A stretch of DNA of 64,000 nt from Haemophilus paracuniculus (GTDB lineage Bacteria; Pseudomonadota; Gammaproteobacteria; Enterobacterales; Pasteurellaceae): positions 28,045 through 92,044 of the forward strand of contig NZ_MUYA01000013.1 of NCBI RefSeq assembly GCF_002015115.1, in the 5' to 3' direction. Positions within the stretch are counted from its first letter, which is position 1. The number at the start of each line of letters is the position of its first letter. The notes beneath the pieces were generated by a model that saw nothing but the letters and a program-made list of their open reading frames with translations, was not told where the DNA came from and ran no database searches. Position numbers and translations under genes: made by a program. Shown one piece after another: positions 38,100 through 48,640 of this stretch.

Positions 38100-38115
38100 T
38101 GTGATCTGGCTCACA
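38100..38115 (+). promoter_or_regulatory. CRP site upstream of tal
   Basis: TGTGA-TCTGGC-TCACA matches all ten consensus positions of the CRP site. It lies 77-92 bases before the tal start. Confidence 0.65.
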
Positions 38116-38191
38116 AAATTATTACCGCATTTTGGTTTGGTTGCTGTTATCATAGGCACACTTTTCATTTTATTCAAAAGAGGAAATTTTT

Positions 38192-39142
38192 ATGAGCCAA
38201 CTCGATTTATTGCGTGAGATGACTGTGGTCGTTGCCGACACCGGCGATATTGATGCGATCAAAGCCTATCAACCAGAAGATGCAACGACTAATCCGTCTT
38301 TAATTTTAAGTGCTTCGGCATTGCCACAATATGCCCCGTTAATTGACGAAGCGGTGGCTTACGCCAAAGCGCAAAGCAACGACAAAGCCCAGCAGTTAGT
38401 TGATGCGGAAGATAAATTGGCGGTGAATATCGGTTTGGAAATTTTGAAAGTGGTGAAAGGACGCATTTCAACCGAAGTGGACGCTCGCTACTCTTACGAC
38501 ACTGAAAAAACGATTGCGAAAGCACGCAAATTGATCGCCCTTTACAATCAAGCGGGCATCAGCAACGACCGCATTTTGATCAAAATCGCCTCAACTTGGC
38601 AAGGGATCAAAGCCGCCGAAGTGCTAGAAAAAGAGGGGATCAACTGTAACTTAACCCTACTGTTCTCACAAGCCCAAGCCCGTGCTTGTGCCGAAGCAGG
38701 CGTTTACTTAATCTCGCCATTTGTGGGGCGTATCCTCGACTGGTACAAAGCCAACAGCGACAAAAAAGAGTACGCCCCAGCGGAAGATCCAGGTGTGATT
38801 TCGGTTACCTCAATCTACAACTACTACAAAGAACACGGCTACAACACCGTGGTAATGGGGGCAAGTTTCCGTAACGTGGGCGAAATTACCGAATTGGCAG
38901 GCTGCGACCGCTTAACCATCGCCCCACCACTTTTGAAAGAGCTACAAGAAAGCAACGCACCGCTTGTGCGTAAACTGGCGTTCAACGGCGAAATCAAAGC
39001 TCGCCCAGCCCCATTAACGGAAGCGGAATTCTACTGGCAGCACAACCAAGACCCAATGGCAGTGGAAAAATTAGCGGAAGGTATCCGCAAATTTGCGATT
39101 GACCAAGAGAAATTGGAAGCGATGTTATCCGCAAAATTATAA
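38192..39142 (+). CDS. tal: Transaldolase
   Basis: 316 residues, as TalB. The Schiff-base lysine is K131 in [19 protein letters not shown] near the start and [10 protein letters not shown] are signatures. It moves a dihydroxyacetone unit between sugar phosphates in the pentose phosphate pathway. A perfect CRP site suggests control by carbon state. AGAGGAAA precedes the ATG. Confidence 0.96.
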   Translation: MSQLDLLREMTVVVADTGDIDAIKAYQPEDATTNPSLILSASALPQYAPLIDEAVAYAKAQSNDKAQQLVDAEDKLAVNIGLEILKVVKGRISTEVDARYSYDTEKTIAKARKLIALYNQAGISNDRILIKIASTWQGIKAAEVLEKEGINCNLTLLFSQAQARACAEAGVYLISPFVGRILDWYKANSDKKEYAPAEDPGVISVTSIYNYYKEHGYNTVVMGASFRNVGEITELAGCDRLTIAPPLLKELQESNAPLVRKLAFNGEIKARPAPLTEAEFYWQHNQDPMAVEKLAEGIRKFAIDQEKLEAMLSAKL

Positions 39143-39156
39143 TTTATATCCTGTTA

Positions 39157-39183
39157 AAAACCCCGCAACTGCGGGGTTTTATT
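39157..39183 (+). terminator. Rho-independent terminator after tal
   Basis: AAAACCCCGC / GCGGGGTTTT stem with a T-rich tail. Confidence 0.85.
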
Positions 39184-39241
39184 TTGCCTTTACAAGGGGT
39201 GGGATTTTGATAAATTTTGCATTTTGCCCCCTTGCCCCATA

Positions 39242-39267
39242 AAAAAACGCCCTCTTTCGAGGGCGTT
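39242..39267 (-). terminator. Rho-independent terminator of scrA
   Basis: AACGCCCTC / GAGGGCGTT stem with a T7 run on the minus strand, 18 bases beyond the scrA stop. Confidence 0.8.
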
Positions 39268-39284
39268 GTTTGTTTCCGTTAGGC

Positions 39285-40703
39285 TTATTTCGCTTGTGCT
39301 TTTTTCACAAGGATTACTGATAAGCTGAACGCGACGATAAAGGAAATTGCCATACCTACGCTGTACATTGCGAGGCTTTCAGGTTTGATTGATGGGATTC
39401 CTAAGAAACCTGCGGCACCGAGGGCGATCGCTTTTACGTTGAAGAATGCGATGAATGCACTTGATAAACCTGCACCGATCATCGCTGCGATGAATGGTTG
39501 GCGGTAGCGTAAGTTCACGCCGAACATTGCTGGCTCCGTGATACCGAGTAATGCAGAGATACCAGACGGTACAGCTAAGCCACGCACTTTGGCGTCTTTC
39601 ATTGCGAACGCCACGCCTAAACACGCCGCACCTTGTGCGATATTAGACATTGCCGCGATTGGGAAGATGAATGTACCGCCCGTGTTCGCCACTTCCGCCA
39701 ATAATTGGGTTTCTACCGCAATAAAGGTTTGGTGCATACCTGTGATAACGATTGGGGCGTAGAATGTACCGAAAATCGCACCGCCCACGAAACCTAAGGT
39801 GTCGTATAACCACGTTAAGCCTGCACTAATCAATGAACCCGCTTCACGACCGAATGGACCGATCACCGTAAACGCTAAGAAACCTGCGATAAAGAGTGAG
39901 AATAACGGGGTGATTAAGTTGTCGAGGTAAGACGGCACAACCTTGCGGAATGATTTTTCTAAGGTTGCCAACACCCAAGCGGAAACGAGGGTTGGGATTA
40001 CTGTGCCTTGATAGCCCACTTTCTCAATTTCTAAGCCAAGCACGTTCCAGTATTGGATCTTACCGCTTGCAAGGGTTAAGGCGTAGTTCCAGCCGTCTGC
40101 CAAGGCAGGGTGAACCAACAACATACCCAACGCAGCCCCTAAATATGGGTTTCCGCCGAATTTACGGGTGGCTGAGAAACCGAGTAAAACAGGCAAGAAC
40201 ACGAATGGTGCGTTGGCGAATGTGTTCATTAAATCGACTAAATCCGCAATGCCTGGATACATATCGATCACATTCATTCCTTCCACAAAGAAGCCTTTTG
40301 CGGTCAGCATTGAGTGAATACCCATTAACAAACCGCCCGCCACGATTGCAGGAATGATCGGCACGAAAATATCCGCCAAGCCTTTTACCAAGCGTTGCAA
40401 GATGTTTTGGTTTTCAGCCCCTGCGGCAGCGACTTCGGCGGTACTCATATCGCCCAAGCCGAGTAATTTATTCATTTCCGCATAAACGGTGTTCACCGTG
40501 CCTGACCCGAAAATGATTTGATATTGACCTGCGGTTGAGAATTGACCTTTCACGCCGTCAATGTTCTCAATGCCCTCTTTGTCGATTTTCGCTTGATCCT
40601 TTACGGTTAAACGTAAGCGGGTTGCACAGTGTGCAAGGGTTGCGATGTTGTCTTTCCCGCCAAGTTTTTCAATCACTTGTTGGGCGATTTTTGGAAAATC
40701 CAT
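39285..40703 (-). CDS. scrA: Sucrose-type PTS permease, EIIBC
   Basis: 472 residues from ATG 40703 (MDFPKIAQQVIEKLGG). The IIB domain, about 1-90, has its phosphorylated cysteine in LAHCATRLRL. The IIC domain follows with many membrane segments and the substrate-site blocks ITGMHQTFIAVE and LGITEPAMFGVNL. IDGVKGQF and YQIIFGSGTVNTVY match the sucrose subfamily (ScrA) better than the trehalose one. It takes up and phosphorylates the sugar in the inner membrane, using an outside IIA domain. No sucrose hydrolase, fructokinase or repressor gene is next to it, so substrate is inferred. Confidence 0.8.
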   Translation of the reverse strand: MDFPKIAQQVIEKLGGKDNIATLAHCATRLRLTVKDQAKIDKEGIENIDGVKGQFSTAGQYQIIFGSGTVNTVYAEMNKLLGLGDMSTAEVAAAGAENQNILQRLVKGLADIFVPIIPAIVAGGLLMGIHSMLTAKGFFVEGMNVIDMYPGIADLVDLMNTFANAPFVFLPVLLGFSATRKFGGNPYLGAALGMLLVHPALADGWNYALTLASGKIQYWNVLGLEIEKVGYQGTVIPTLVSAWVLATLEKSFRKVVPSYLDNLITPLFSLFIAGFLAFTVIGPFGREAGSLISAGLTWLYDTLGFVGGAIFGTFYAPIVITGMHQTFIAVETQLLAEVANTGGTFIFPIAAMSNIAQGAACLGVAFAMKDAKVRGLAVPSGISALLGITEPAMFGVNLRYRQPFIAAMIGAGLSSAFIAFFNVKAIALGAAGFLGIPSIKPESLAMYSVGMAISFIVAFSLSVILVKKAQAK

Positions 40704-40750
40704 AAGTACCACCTTCAAAAATAAACAAAATAAAAACGTTTGCATTTTAA

Positions 40751-40764
40751 CTAAAACGTTTTAG
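40751..40764. promoter_or_regulatory. LacI-type operator 1 before scrA
   Basis: CTAAAACGTTTTAG is a perfect palindrome with the central CG of LacI/ScrR/PurR-type operators. It lies 48 bases before the scrA start. Confidence 0.65.
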
Positions 40765-40782
40765 CTAAAAAAGCAAATTTTG

Positions 40783-40796
40783 CTAAAACATTTTAG
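40783..40796. promoter_or_regulatory. LacI-type operator 2 before scrA
   Basis: CTAAAACATTTTAG differs from operator 1 by one base. The centres are 32 bases apart, about three helical turns, so two dimers could bind on one face. Confidence 0.6.
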
Positions 40797-40799
40797 TTT

Positions 40800-40815
40800 T
40801 GTAACCTAGATCACA
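40800..40815. promoter_or_regulatory. Putative CRP site before scrA
   Basis: TGTAA-CCTAGA-TCACA matches nine of ten positions and sits just upstream of the operators, as expected for a catabolite-controlled sugar gene. Confidence 0.55.
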
Positions 40816-40910
40816 TTTTTAGCAAATTTAGCACGGATTTTTGTCAAGATTTTGGGAAATTTGAGCAAAACCCACTCAACAAGCGGTGAGATTGTGGTAA
40901 ATTTTCCTCA

Positions 40911-40942
40911 AAAAAATTAAGGACACCCAAAGGTGTCCTTAA
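40911..40942 (-). terminator. Rho-independent terminator of kefC
   Basis: TTAAGGACACC / GGTGTCCTTAA stem followed on the minus strand by T6, 13 bases beyond the stop. Confidence 0.8.
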
Positions 40943-40954
40943 CTCAATCTGCTG

Positions 40955-42838
40955 TTAAACTTTTTCAGACGGGTTCGCCTGTTCTTCGCTTTCGTCTTCC
41001 AAAATATCCGCCGCTTCTTCATTGAGGGCTTCCGCATATTGTTGCGGTTGCACCAACGGTTTTGGGGTGAAGTATTTGCGGGTGGTTTCGGCGGAAACGC
41101 CGTGTAGCAACTCTTCGTTGAGGCGTTCTTGGTCTAAGGCTCGCACCTGTTCGATCACTTCGTTCGCTTCCACTTCGTCCACGCCTAACCGCACCAAAGT
41201 CGCTTTACTCAGCACCAACGCCGATTCAAAGGTTTCTCGAATTTGGAAATCCACATTCAATTTTTTCAGCTCAACGGCGGTGCGGCGGTCGTAGGCTCGG
41301 GCGAAAATCGGCACGAGCGGAAACTCACTTTTGATCTGTTCCACAATCGCTTTGCTGTGGGCTTCGTTGTTAATGCCGAGAATAATACAATTTGCGTTTT
41401 CCAGACCGCTTGCACGCAGCACGTCAATCCGTGAGCCGTCGCCATAGTAAACCTTAAAGCCGAACGTGGCGGCGGCACGGATACGGTCGGTGTTGTTGTC
41501 GATCACAGTAACTTCCACCCCACGGGCGAGCAAGGCTTGGCAGACAATTTGATTAAAACGCCCGAAGCCGATCACCACCACTTTATTAGCGAGATCTTCA
41601 TCTTCGGCAAATTCAATGCCACTCAAATTGGTTTCATCGGCTTTGGCGGTTTTACGGCTGACGATTTTTTGAATCACAATCAGCACCAACGGCGAGAGCA
41701 ACATCGACACAATCACCGCCGCCGTGAAAGTCGCTTGCATATTAGCGGTCAGCACCCCAGCGGTCGCCGCAGCCGAGAACAGTACGAACGCAAATTCACC
41801 ACCGTGGGACATAATCGCCATTCGCATAATGGATTCACGGTGAGACAAGCGGGTGGTTAAGCCCACCAAATAAATGCCCAGCCCCTTGCCGAATACATAA
41901 ATCGCCACAATCGAGAGCAACAACAGCCAGTCGTTGATCACAAGGTTGAGGTCGAGGGACATTCCCACCCCCATAAAGAACAAGCCGAGTAACAAGCCAC
42001 GGAAGGGTTCGATATCCGCTTCAAGTTGGTGGCGGAACGAGGATTCCGACAACATCACCCCAGCCACGAACGCCCCCATCGCCATTGAAAGTCCGCTCAA
42101 TTCCATTAGCAACGCCGCCCCCAGCACCACCAACAGGGCGGCGGCGGTCATCATTTCACGCACTTTTGCCTTAGAAATGGCACGGAACAGCGGATTCATC
42201 AACCATTTGCCTGCCGCCACCAAAATCAACACGCCGATCAAGCCCGAGCCAATCGCCGCCCAGTTGGTTGTTTTTTCCGCTTCCACTTGCTCAGGGGCAA
42301 GAAAAGCAATTGACGCTAATAATGGCACAATCGCCAAATCTTCAAATAAGAGAGTGGACACAATCCGCTGCCCTTTCGGGGTGGAACTCACGCCCCGATC
42401 TTCCAGCACCTGCATTACAATCGCCGTGGAAGAAAGAGTGAAGCCCATTCCTGCGATAAACGCCACCTCTTTCGGTAATTTCAAAAGATAAATCCCTGCA
42501 AAAGTGAGCAACGCCCCACAGCTCGCCACCTGCAAAAAACCTCGCCCGAAAATCGCTTTTCGCATTGACCACAGCAATTCAGGTCGCATTTCCAAGCCGA
42601 TAATAAACAGGAACATCACCACGCCCAATTCGGCGATATGCACAATCGCTTTCGGATCTTGAAACAGCCCCAACGCCGAAGGCCCAAGCACACAGCCCGC
42701 CACCAAATAGCCCAGCACACTGCCCAGCCCAATTCGTTTAAATAACGGCACAATGGTAATGCTCGCAATCAGCAACACCACCACTTTGCCCAGTTCGGTA
42801 CTTGCCAAACTTGCTAGATGTTGAAAATCCATTGCCAT
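40955..42838 (-). CDS. kefC: KefC-type glutathione-gated K+/H+ antiporter
   Basis: 627 residues from ATG 42838, chosen for its GAGGAAG ribosome site. About 1-385 is the CPA2 membrane domain (LGYLVAGCVLGPSALGLF, MFLFIIGLEMRPELLW, LLFEDLAIVPLL, MSHGGEFAFVLF). An RCK N-terminal nucleotide-binding domain follows (VVVIGFGRFNQIV), then an acidic C-terminal tail. Such antiporters leak K+ in response to glutathione adducts; GshF in this window would provide the ligand. KefB and KefC are hard to tell apart by eye. Confidence 0.8.
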   Translation of the reverse strand: MAMDFQHLASLASTELGKVVVLLIASITIVPLFKRIGLGSVLGYLVAGCVLGPSALGLFQDPKAIVHIAELGVVMFLFIIGLEMRPELLWSMRKAIFGRGFLQVASCGALLTFAGIYLLKLPKEVAFIAGMGFTLSSTAIVMQVLEDRGVSSTPKGQRIVSTLLFEDLAIVPLLASIAFLAPEQVEAEKTTNWAAIGSGLIGVLILVAAGKWLMNPLFRAISKAKVREMMTAAALLVVLGAALLMELSGLSMAMGAFVAGVMLSESSFRHQLEADIEPFRGLLLGLFFMGVGMSLDLNLVINDWLLLLSIVAIYVFGKGLGIYLVGLTTRLSHRESIMRMAIMSHGGEFAFVLFSAAATAGVLTANMQATFTAAVIVSMLLSPLVLIVIQKIVSRKTAKADETNLSGIEFAEDEDLANKVVVIGFGRFNQIVCQALLARGVEVTVIDNNTDRIRAAATFGFKVYYGDGSRIDVLRASGLENANCIILGINNEAHSKAIVEQIKSEFPLVPIFARAYDRRTAVELKKLNVDFQIRETFESALVLSKATLVRLGVDEVEANEVIEQVRALDQERLNEELLHGVSAETTRKYFTPKPLVQPQQYAEALNEEAADILEDESEEQANPSEKV

Positions 42839-43045
42839 AATGACTTCCTCAAAACACTGCCTAAAAAATAAAAAAAACGTGGATATTCTAGCAATTTGAA
42901 CGAATTTTGGGATCGTTCCAGCCATTTTTTCAGGATTATTTCATTCTAGTAAACAGTCTATTTCACGTTAAGGTGCTGATCTTTTGATTTTTACCGCTAT
43001 AATGGCAACCGTTTTTTACGAATTTTTAACAAAGGAAAGCAAATT

Positions 43046-43456
43046 ATGAATTCTCTTATTGAAAAATTAAGTCCATTTGTGTTGTTACTCGCCCGTGTGG
43101 TTTCAGGTTATATGTTCCTTTTACACGGCACGTCAAAATTCTTCGAGTTCCCAATGTCAATGACAGGCGGTAACGGTAGCGTTGAATTATTCTCAATCTA
43201 CGGCGTGGGTGGAATCATCGAAATCGTGGGCGGATTGTTCATTATTTTGGGCTTATTTACCCGTCCAACGGCGTTCTTGCTTGCGGGTCAAATGGCATAT
43301 GCTTACTTCTTTATGCACGCCAAAGCGGAAAACCTTTTCCTACCATTATTGAACGGTGGCGAATTGGCGATTATGTACTGTATGATGTTCCTCGTTTTCA
43401 TCATTACAGGGGCGGGCAAATTCTCACTCGATAACAAACTTTTCGGCACAAAATAG
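43046..43456 (+). CDS. DoxX family membrane protein
   Basis: 136 residues with four hydrophobic segments. LLARVVSGYMFLLHGTSKFFEFP and GIIEIVGGLFIILGLFTRPTAFLL are DoxX signatures. The family is found with oxidoreductases and redox stress, but this member has no known substrate. It has AAAGGAAAG before the ATG and is followed by rsgA after a uptake site. Confidence 0.85.
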   Translation: MNSLIEKLSPFVLLLARVVSGYMFLLHGTSKFFEFPMSMTGGNGSVELFSIYGVGGIIEIVGGLFIILGLFTRPTAFLLAGQMAYAYFFMHAKAENLFLPLLNGGELAIMYCMMFLVFIITGAGKFSLDNKLFGTK

Positions 43457-43585
43457 TCGAACAAGCGGTAAGTTTTTAAGAAATTTAAGGGGCATTTGCC
43501 CCTTTTTTATTATCTGTTGTCCGCTTTCCTTTTCCCCCGATTTTCGGTATCCTTTCGCCACTTTTTTCCGATTGAAAATCTTATT

Positions 43586-44623
43586 TTGAGCAAACGCAGA
43601 CTGACCCAAAACCAACAACGCCGTATCCATTCCAATCATCACAAAAAAATCAGCAAAGCCGATTTTGAGTGGCAAGATGAGATGTTGGGCGAGGTGCAAC
43701 AAGGGGTAGTGGTTACTCGCCACGCCAAACACGCCGATGTGGAAACCGCAAGCGGTGAGATTTTTCGTTGCAATCTTCGCCGAACCCTGAAAAATGTGGT
43801 GGTGGGCGATCTGGTGTCGTGGCGATTGGGCAGTGAGCAGTTGCAGGGGATCAGCGGTGTGATTGAGGCGATTCACCCTCGCCAAAACGAGCTGACCCGC
43901 CCCGATTATTATGACGGGATCAAGGTAATGGCGGCGAATATCGACCAGATTATTATTGTGTCGGCGGTCATTCCGCAACTTTCCCTCAACATTATCGACC
44001 GCTATTTAGTGATTTGCGAAACGGCGAACATTCCTGCTTTAATCGTGCTGAATAAAATCGACTTGCTCAATCAAGCCGAACGTGCCGAAGTGGAAAAACA
44101 GCTCGAAATCTATCGCAAAATTGGCTATCAAACCCTCTGCCTATCCGCCGACACGGGCGAAAATATGGACGCATTACACCGCTATTTGGCACAAGGCACG
44201 TCCATTTTCGTGGGGCAATCGGGGGTGGGAAAATCCAGCCTGATCAACCAACTGTTGCCAGAAGTAAACGCCCTCACGGGGGCGGTGAGCGACACCTCAG
44301 GGCTGGGGCAACACACCACCACCGCCTCTCGCCTCTATCATCTGCCACAAGGAGGCAATTTGATTGATTCCCCAGGCATTCGTGAATTTGGCTTGTGGCA
44401 TTTAGAACCCGAGCAAATTACCCTTGGCTACCGTGAATTTGCCGATTTTCTCGGCACTTGCAAATTCCGTGATTGCAAGCACAAAGACGATCCGCAATGT
44501 GCCATTCGTGAAGCGGTTGAGGCTGGCAAAATAGACCCAACCCGCTTTGAAAACTACCACCGTTTAATTGAAAGCCGTCAAGAAAGTAAAAGCCAACGGC
44601 ATTTCCGCACCCTCGATATTTAA
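43586..44623 (+). CDS. rsgA: Small-subunit ribosome GTPase RsgA
   Basis: 345 residues when started at TTG 43586 (reads as [14 protein letters not shown]), which matches the known start of RsgA. Upstream in-frame codons do not resemble the family. It is a circularly permuted GTPase: NKID (G4) comes before GQSGVGKSS (G1) and DSPG (G3). An OB-fold precedes this, and zinc ligands follow in [14 protein letters not shown]. It helps mature the 30S subunit. It is followed by lpxK with a one-base gap. Confidence 0.93.
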   Translation: MSKRRLTQNQQRRIHSNHHKKISKADFEWQDEMLGEVQQGVVVTRHAKHADVETASGEIFRCNLRRTLKNVVVGDLVSWRLGSEQLQGISGVIEAIHPRQNELTRPDYYDGIKVMAANIDQIIIVSAVIPQLSLNIIDRYLVICETANIPALIVLNKIDLLNQAERAEVEKQLEIYRKIGYQTLCLSADTGENMDALHRYLAQGTSIFVGQSGVGKSSLINQLLPEVNALTGAVSDTSGLGQHTTTASRLYHLPQGGNLIDSPGIREFGLWHLEPEQITLGYREFADFLGTCKFRDCKHKDDPQCAIREAVEAGKIDPTRFENYHRLIESRQESKSQRHFRTLDI

Positions 44624-44624
44624 G

Positions 44625-45605
44625 ATGAAGATTTGGCAAACTCGCTCGTGGCTAACGTGGCTACTTTCCCCGTTCTCACTGCTGTTTTGGCTGATTAGCC
44701 AAGGCAGAAAATGGCTCTATCGCCAAAATTTTCTCAAATCCTACCGCTCGCCCGTGCCTGTTTTGATTGTCGGCAACATTTCCGTGGGTGGCAACGGCAA
44801 AACCCCTGTGGTGGTGTGGTTGGTGGAACAACTGCAACAGCGTGGGGTAAAGGTTGGCGTGATTTCCCGTGGCTATGGCGGAAAAAGTAAAGATTTTCCG
44901 CAGCTCGTTACCGCCCAAAGTTCGGCGGAAATGGTGGGCGATGAACCTGTTTTGATCGTGCAACGTACGGGCGTACCGCTCGCCATTTCCCCCAACCGCC
45001 AACAGAGTATTGAACTGCTGTTACAGCAGTTTGAGCTGGATTTAATCATCAGCGATGACGGCTTGCAACACTACGCCCTGCAACGAGATTTTGAATGGGT
45101 GGTGGTGGACGGCGAACGCCGTTTTGGCAACGGTTTTGTGCTACCTGCGGGGGGATTGCGTGAACTGCCGAGCCGTTTGAACTCGGTGCAAGCGGTGATT
45201 TGCAACGGAATTTCCGCCCAAGCGGGCGAATATCAAATGAGCCTTGAACCACAACAGGCGATCAACCTCAAAACCGCCGAACGCTTGCTTCTCTCGGCGT
45301 TTCAACAGCAGCCAAATATGGCAATCGCAGGGATCGGGCATCCGCCCCGTTTCTTCAAAATGTTGCAATCCCTCAACATTCCTCTTAAAAATGCGGTGGG
45401 CTTTGCCGATCATCAGCCTTTCAATGAAACACAACTTAGCGAATTGGCGGACGAAAACACCCCGTTATTGATGACCGAAAAAGACGCGGTAAAATGCCGA
45501 GCGTTCGCTCACGAAAATTGGTGGTATCTGCCCGTTTCCGCCCAATTTTCAGCGGAAGATACCGCTTGCTTGCTCGATCCAATCTTACAAAAATTAGGAA
45601 AATAG
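44625..45605 (+). CDS. lpxK: Lipid A 4'-kinase
   Basis: 326 residues from ATG 44625. [17 protein letters not shown] holds the P-loop (GGNGKT), [10 protein letters not shown] is the catalytic block, and a hydrophobic N-terminal helix anchors it to the membrane. It phosphorylates the 4' position of the lipid A precursor. A longer upstream frame lies inside rsgA and is not real. It starts one base after the rsgA stop and is followed by ycaR one base after its own stop. Confidence 0.95.
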   Translation: MKIWQTRSWLTWLLSPFSLLFWLISQGRKWLYRQNFLKSYRSPVPVLIVGNISVGGNGKTPVVVWLVEQLQQRGVKVGVISRGYGGKSKDFPQLVTAQSSAEMVGDEPVLIVQRTGVPLAISPNRQQSIELLLQQFELDLIISDDGLQHYALQRDFEWVVVDGERRFGNGFVLPAGGLRELPSRLNSVQAVICNGISAQAGEYQMSLEPQQAINLKTAERLLLSAFQQQPNMAIAGIGHPPRFFKMLQSLNIPLKNAVGFADHQPFNETQLSELADENTPLLMTEKDAVKCRAFAHENWWYLPVSAQFSAEDTACLLDPILQKLGK

Positions 45606-45606
45606 A

Positions 45607-45792
45607 ATGAATGAAAAATTAGTCGCCCTGCTCGCCTGCCCGCTTTCCAACGGCAAATTAGAATGGGATAAAACCCATAATCGCTTAATCAGCCCGCAAG
45701 CCAAAGTGGCGTATCCGATTGTAAACGGTATTCCCGTGCTACTGCCCGAACAGGCTCAACCATTAGACGGGGCGGAACAGAATGCAAATTAG
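45607..45792 (+). CDS. ycaR: Trm112-family protein YcaR
   Basis: 61 residues with [11 protein letters not shown], then [14 protein letters not shown], the pattern of the UPF0434/Trm112 group. Position right after lpxK is the same as in E. coli. These proteins are small partners of methyltransferases in other organisms; the bacterial role is unclear. It overlaps recR by 11 bases. Confidence 0.9.
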   Translation: MNEKLVALLACPLSNGKLEWDKTHNRLISPQAKVAYPIVNGIPVLLPEQAQPLDGAEQNAN

Positions 45793-46390
45793 TCCGCTAC
45801 TCGAAAACCTGATCGAAAGCCTGCGAGTGTTACCAGGGGTCGGGCCGAAATCCGCCCAACGAATGGCGTATCATCTGCTGCAACGCAACCGCAAAGGGGG
45901 CTTGAACCTCGCCAAAGCGTTGCACGATTCCCTTACGCATATCGGGCATTGCCAATCTTGCCGCACCTTTACCGAGCAAGAGCATTGCAACATCTGCCAA
46001 AATCCACGCCGCCAAATGAGCGGACAGCTCTGCGTAGTCGAAATGCCCGCCGATATTCAAGCGGTGGAACAAACAGGGCAATTTGCAGGGCGTTATTTTG
46101 TGTTAATGGGGCATTTATCGCCGATTGACGGCATCGGGCCCCGTGAAATCGGCTTAGATTTATTGCAAAGCCGTTTAGAGGAAGAGTCGTTCCACGAAGT
46201 GATTATCGCCACCAACCCGACCATTGAGGGCGACGCCACCGCCAACTACATCGCCGAAATGTGCCTCGCCCACAATATCAAAGTAACCCGCATCGCCCAC
46301 GGAATGCCCGCAGGAAGTGATTTGGAAACGGTGGACAGCACCACCCTTTCCCATTCCCTCTCGGGGCGGCGAGAGATTACCCTCAGCTAA
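45782..46390 (+). CDS. recR: Recombination protein RecR
   Basis: 202 residues. Domains in order: helix-hairpin-helix ([17 protein letters not shown]), a zinc finger ([16 protein letters not shown]), a Toprim region ([16 protein letters not shown]) and the C-terminal Walker-B-like part. With RecF and RecO it loads RecA at gaps. Start overlaps the end of ycaR. Confidence 0.95.
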   Translation: MQISPLLENLIESLRVLPGVGPKSAQRMAYHLLQRNRKGGLNLAKALHDSLTHIGHCQSCRTFTEQEHCNICQNPRRQMSGQLCVVEMPADIQAVEQTGQFAGRYFVLMGHLSPIDGIGPREIGLDLLQSRLEEESFHEVIIATNPTIEGDATANYIAEMCLAHNIKVTRIAHGMPAGSDLETVDSTTLSHSLSGRREITLS

Positions 46391-46403
46391 AAAGGAAAAT
46401 AAA

Positions 46404-47402
46404 ATGACCACTTACGCCGTAAAACTCAAAGCCAAAAGCGAAATGTCGCCTCACCCAACCGCCCAATACTGGCGGAAATGCGAAGTCGAAGCATTATTTG
46501 AAATGCCATTTTTAGACTTAGTGTTTAAAGCGGCGGAAGTGCATCGCCAACATTTCAACCCGCAACAAATTCAGCTCTCAACCCTGCTTTCAATTAAAAC
46601 AGGCGGTTGTCCCGAAGATTGTGAGTATTGTCCGCAGTCCGCTCGCTACGACACAGGTTTAGAAAAGCAAGCAATGCTCGACATCAGCGAAATTGTCGAA
46701 AAAGCGAAAATTGCCAAACAGCGAGGGGCAAGCCGTTTTTGTATGGGGGCGGCGTGGCGTGGGCCAAAGCCAAAAGATATTGCGGTCGTCAGTGAAATCA
46801 TCAAAGCGGTGAAAGCCTTAGGGCTAGAAACCTGTGGTACATTCGGCTTGCTTGAAGACGGAATGGCGGAAGATTTGAAACAGGCAGGTTTAGATTACTA
46901 CAATCACAACCTCGACACCGCCCCTGAGCATTACCACAAAGTGATCCACACCCGCCAACACGAAGATCGAATGGACACCCTCGGCAAAGTTCGCCACGCA
47001 GGGCTAAAAGTCTGCTGTGGGGGAATCGTAGGAATGAACGAAACACGCCCCGAGCGAGCAGGCTTAATCGCCAGCCTTGCCAACCTCGACCCTCAACCTG
47101 AAAGCGTACCGATTAACCAACTGGTGAAAGTGGAAGGCACACCACTTGCCGATGCAGAACCTCTTGATTGGACAGAGTTTGTCCGCACCATTGCGGTGGC
47201 TCGAATCACAATGCCAAACAGCTATGTGCGACTTTCCGCAGGTCGCCACGAGATGCCCGAAGCAATGCAAGCCTTATGTTTTATGGCAGGGGCGAACTCA
47301 ATTTTCTACGGCGAGAAATTACTCACCACCGACAACCCCGAGCAAGATCACGACCGCTTGCTAATGCAAAAACTCGATCTCACCCCCTTACCCCTCAATT
47401 AA
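46404..47402 (+). CDS. bioB: Biotin synthase
   Basis: 332 residues from ATG 46404, after an AAAGGAAA site. The radical SAM cysteines are C69, C73 and C76 (CPEDCEYC). [21 protein letters not shown] and [12 protein letters not shown] are typical. It inserts sulfur into dethiobiotin. It follows recR by 13 bases and may be co-transcribed. No other bio genes are in the window. Confidence 0.96.
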   Translation: MTTYAVKLKAKSEMSPHPTAQYWRKCEVEALFEMPFLDLVFKAAEVHRQHFNPQQIQLSTLLSIKTGGCPEDCEYCPQSARYDTGLEKQAMLDISEIVEKAKIAKQRGASRFCMGAAWRGPKPKDIAVVSEIIKAVKALGLETCGTFGLLEDGMAEDLKQAGLDYYNHNLDTAPEHYHKVIHTRQHEDRMDTLGKVRHAGLKVCCGGIVGMNETRPERAGLIASLANLDPQPESVPINQLVKVEGTPLADAEPLDWTEFVRTIAVARITMPNSYVRLSAGRHEMPEAMQALCFMAGANSIFYGEKLLTTDNPEQDHDRLLMQKLDLTPLPLN

Positions 47403-47406
47403 CCCT

Positions 47407-47452
47407 ACAAGGGGTGGGATTTTGGGAAATTTCACAAAATCCTACCCCTTGT
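47407..47452 (+). terminator. Variant uptake-sequence inverted pair after bioB
   Basis: ACAAGGGGTGGGATTTT faces AAAATCCTACCCCTTGT, a near-perfect 17-base-pair stem of the CAAGGGGT type. Confidence 0.65.
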
Positions 47453-47517
47453 ATCAAGCAATTTCCCCGAATTTCGGCTACAATAGTTGCCATTTTTGAC
47501 AGTCAAATTGAGAAACA

Positions 47518-48600
47518 ATGAAAGCATCTATTATCAGTAAATTAGAAAGTTTGAGCGAACGCCACGAGGAACTACAAGCCTTGTTGGGCGATGCCTCGGT
47601 GATTAACGATCAAGAAAAATTCCGTGCCTATTCCAAAGAATACGCCCAACTTGAAGAAGTGGTGGGGGCGTTTAACCGTTGGAAAAAGCTCAACAGCGAC
47701 ATTGAAGACGCTCAAATTTTACTCGATGATCCTGATATGAAAGAGATGGCAGCCGAAGAAATTGCCGAAAACAAAGCAGAAATCGAGCAAGTCGAACAGC
47801 AGTTACAAATTCTACTCTTACCCAAAGATCCGAACGATGAATACAATGCCTTCCTTGAAATCCGTGCAGGCACGGGGGGCGATGAAGCAGGCATTTTTGC
47901 AGGCGATCTCTATCGTATGTACAGCCGTTATTGCGAAAGCAAACGCTGGCGAATTGAGGAACTTTCGGCAAATGAAAGTGAACAAGGGGGCTATAAAGAG
48001 ATTATCGTCAAGATCAGTGGCGAGGGCGTGTATGGTCAGTTGAAATTTGAATCGGGCGGACACCGTGTGCAACGCGTGCCGAAAACCGAATCACAAGGAC
48101 GGATTCACACCTCAGCTTGCACCGTGGCGGTAATGCCCGAATTGCCAGAGAGCGAAATGCCTGAAATCAACCCAGCGGATTTACGTATCGACACTTACCG
48201 CTCATCAGGGGCGGGCGGTCAGCACGTGAATACCACTGATTCGGCGGTGCGAATTACTCACATTCCAACGGGGATTGTGGTGGAATGCCAAGACGAACGT
48301 TCGCAACACAAAAACAAAGCCAAAGCCTTGGCGGTGCTTGCTTCTCGCATTGTGCAAGTTGAGAAAGAGAAACAAGCCCAAGAGCAGGCGGACACTCGCC
48401 GCAACTTGCTCGGCTCGGGCGACCGTTCCGACAAAATCCGCACTTACAACTATCCGCAAGGGCGTGTGACCGATCACCGTATCAACCTCACCGTTTACCG
48501 CCTCGATGAAGTGATGAACGGCAAAATTGACGAGTTGATCCAACCGATCATCACCGAATATCAAGCGGATCAGTTGGCGGCGCTGTCCGATCAGGGCTAA
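47518..48600 (+). CDS. prfA: Peptide chain release factor 1
   Basis: 360 residues, the same as E. coli RF1. The GGQ tripeptide is at residues 233-235 in [17 protein letters not shown]. It reads UAA and UAG stop codons and releases the finished chain. In relatives prmC, which methylates this glutamine, follows closely; here a lipoprotein gene and a restriction pair lie between. Confidence 0.97.
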   Translation: MKASIISKLESLSERHEELQALLGDASVINDQEKFRAYSKEYAQLEEVVGAFNRWKKLNSDIEDAQILLDDPDMKEMAAEEIAENKAEIEQVEQQLQILLLPKDPNDEYNAFLEIRAGTGGDEAGIFAGDLYRMYSRYCESKRWRIEELSANESEQGGYKEIIVKISGEGVYGQLKFESGGHRVQRVPKTESQGRIHTSACTVAVMPELPESEMPEINPADLRIDTYRSSGAGGQHVNTTDSAVRITHIPTGIVVECQDERSQHKNKAKALAVLASRIVQVEKEKQAQEQADTRRNLLGSGDRSDKIRTYNYPQGRVTDHRINLTVYRLDEVMNGKIDELIQPIITEYQADQLAALSDQG

Positions 48601-48640
48601 CAAGCGGTCAGATCTCGACGAATTTTTACAAGGAAAGCAG

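Noticed and set aside
43496..43585. Longer rsgA start at ATG 43496
   Set aside because: Thirty extra residues do not match RsgA, and the known N-terminus begins at the TTG.
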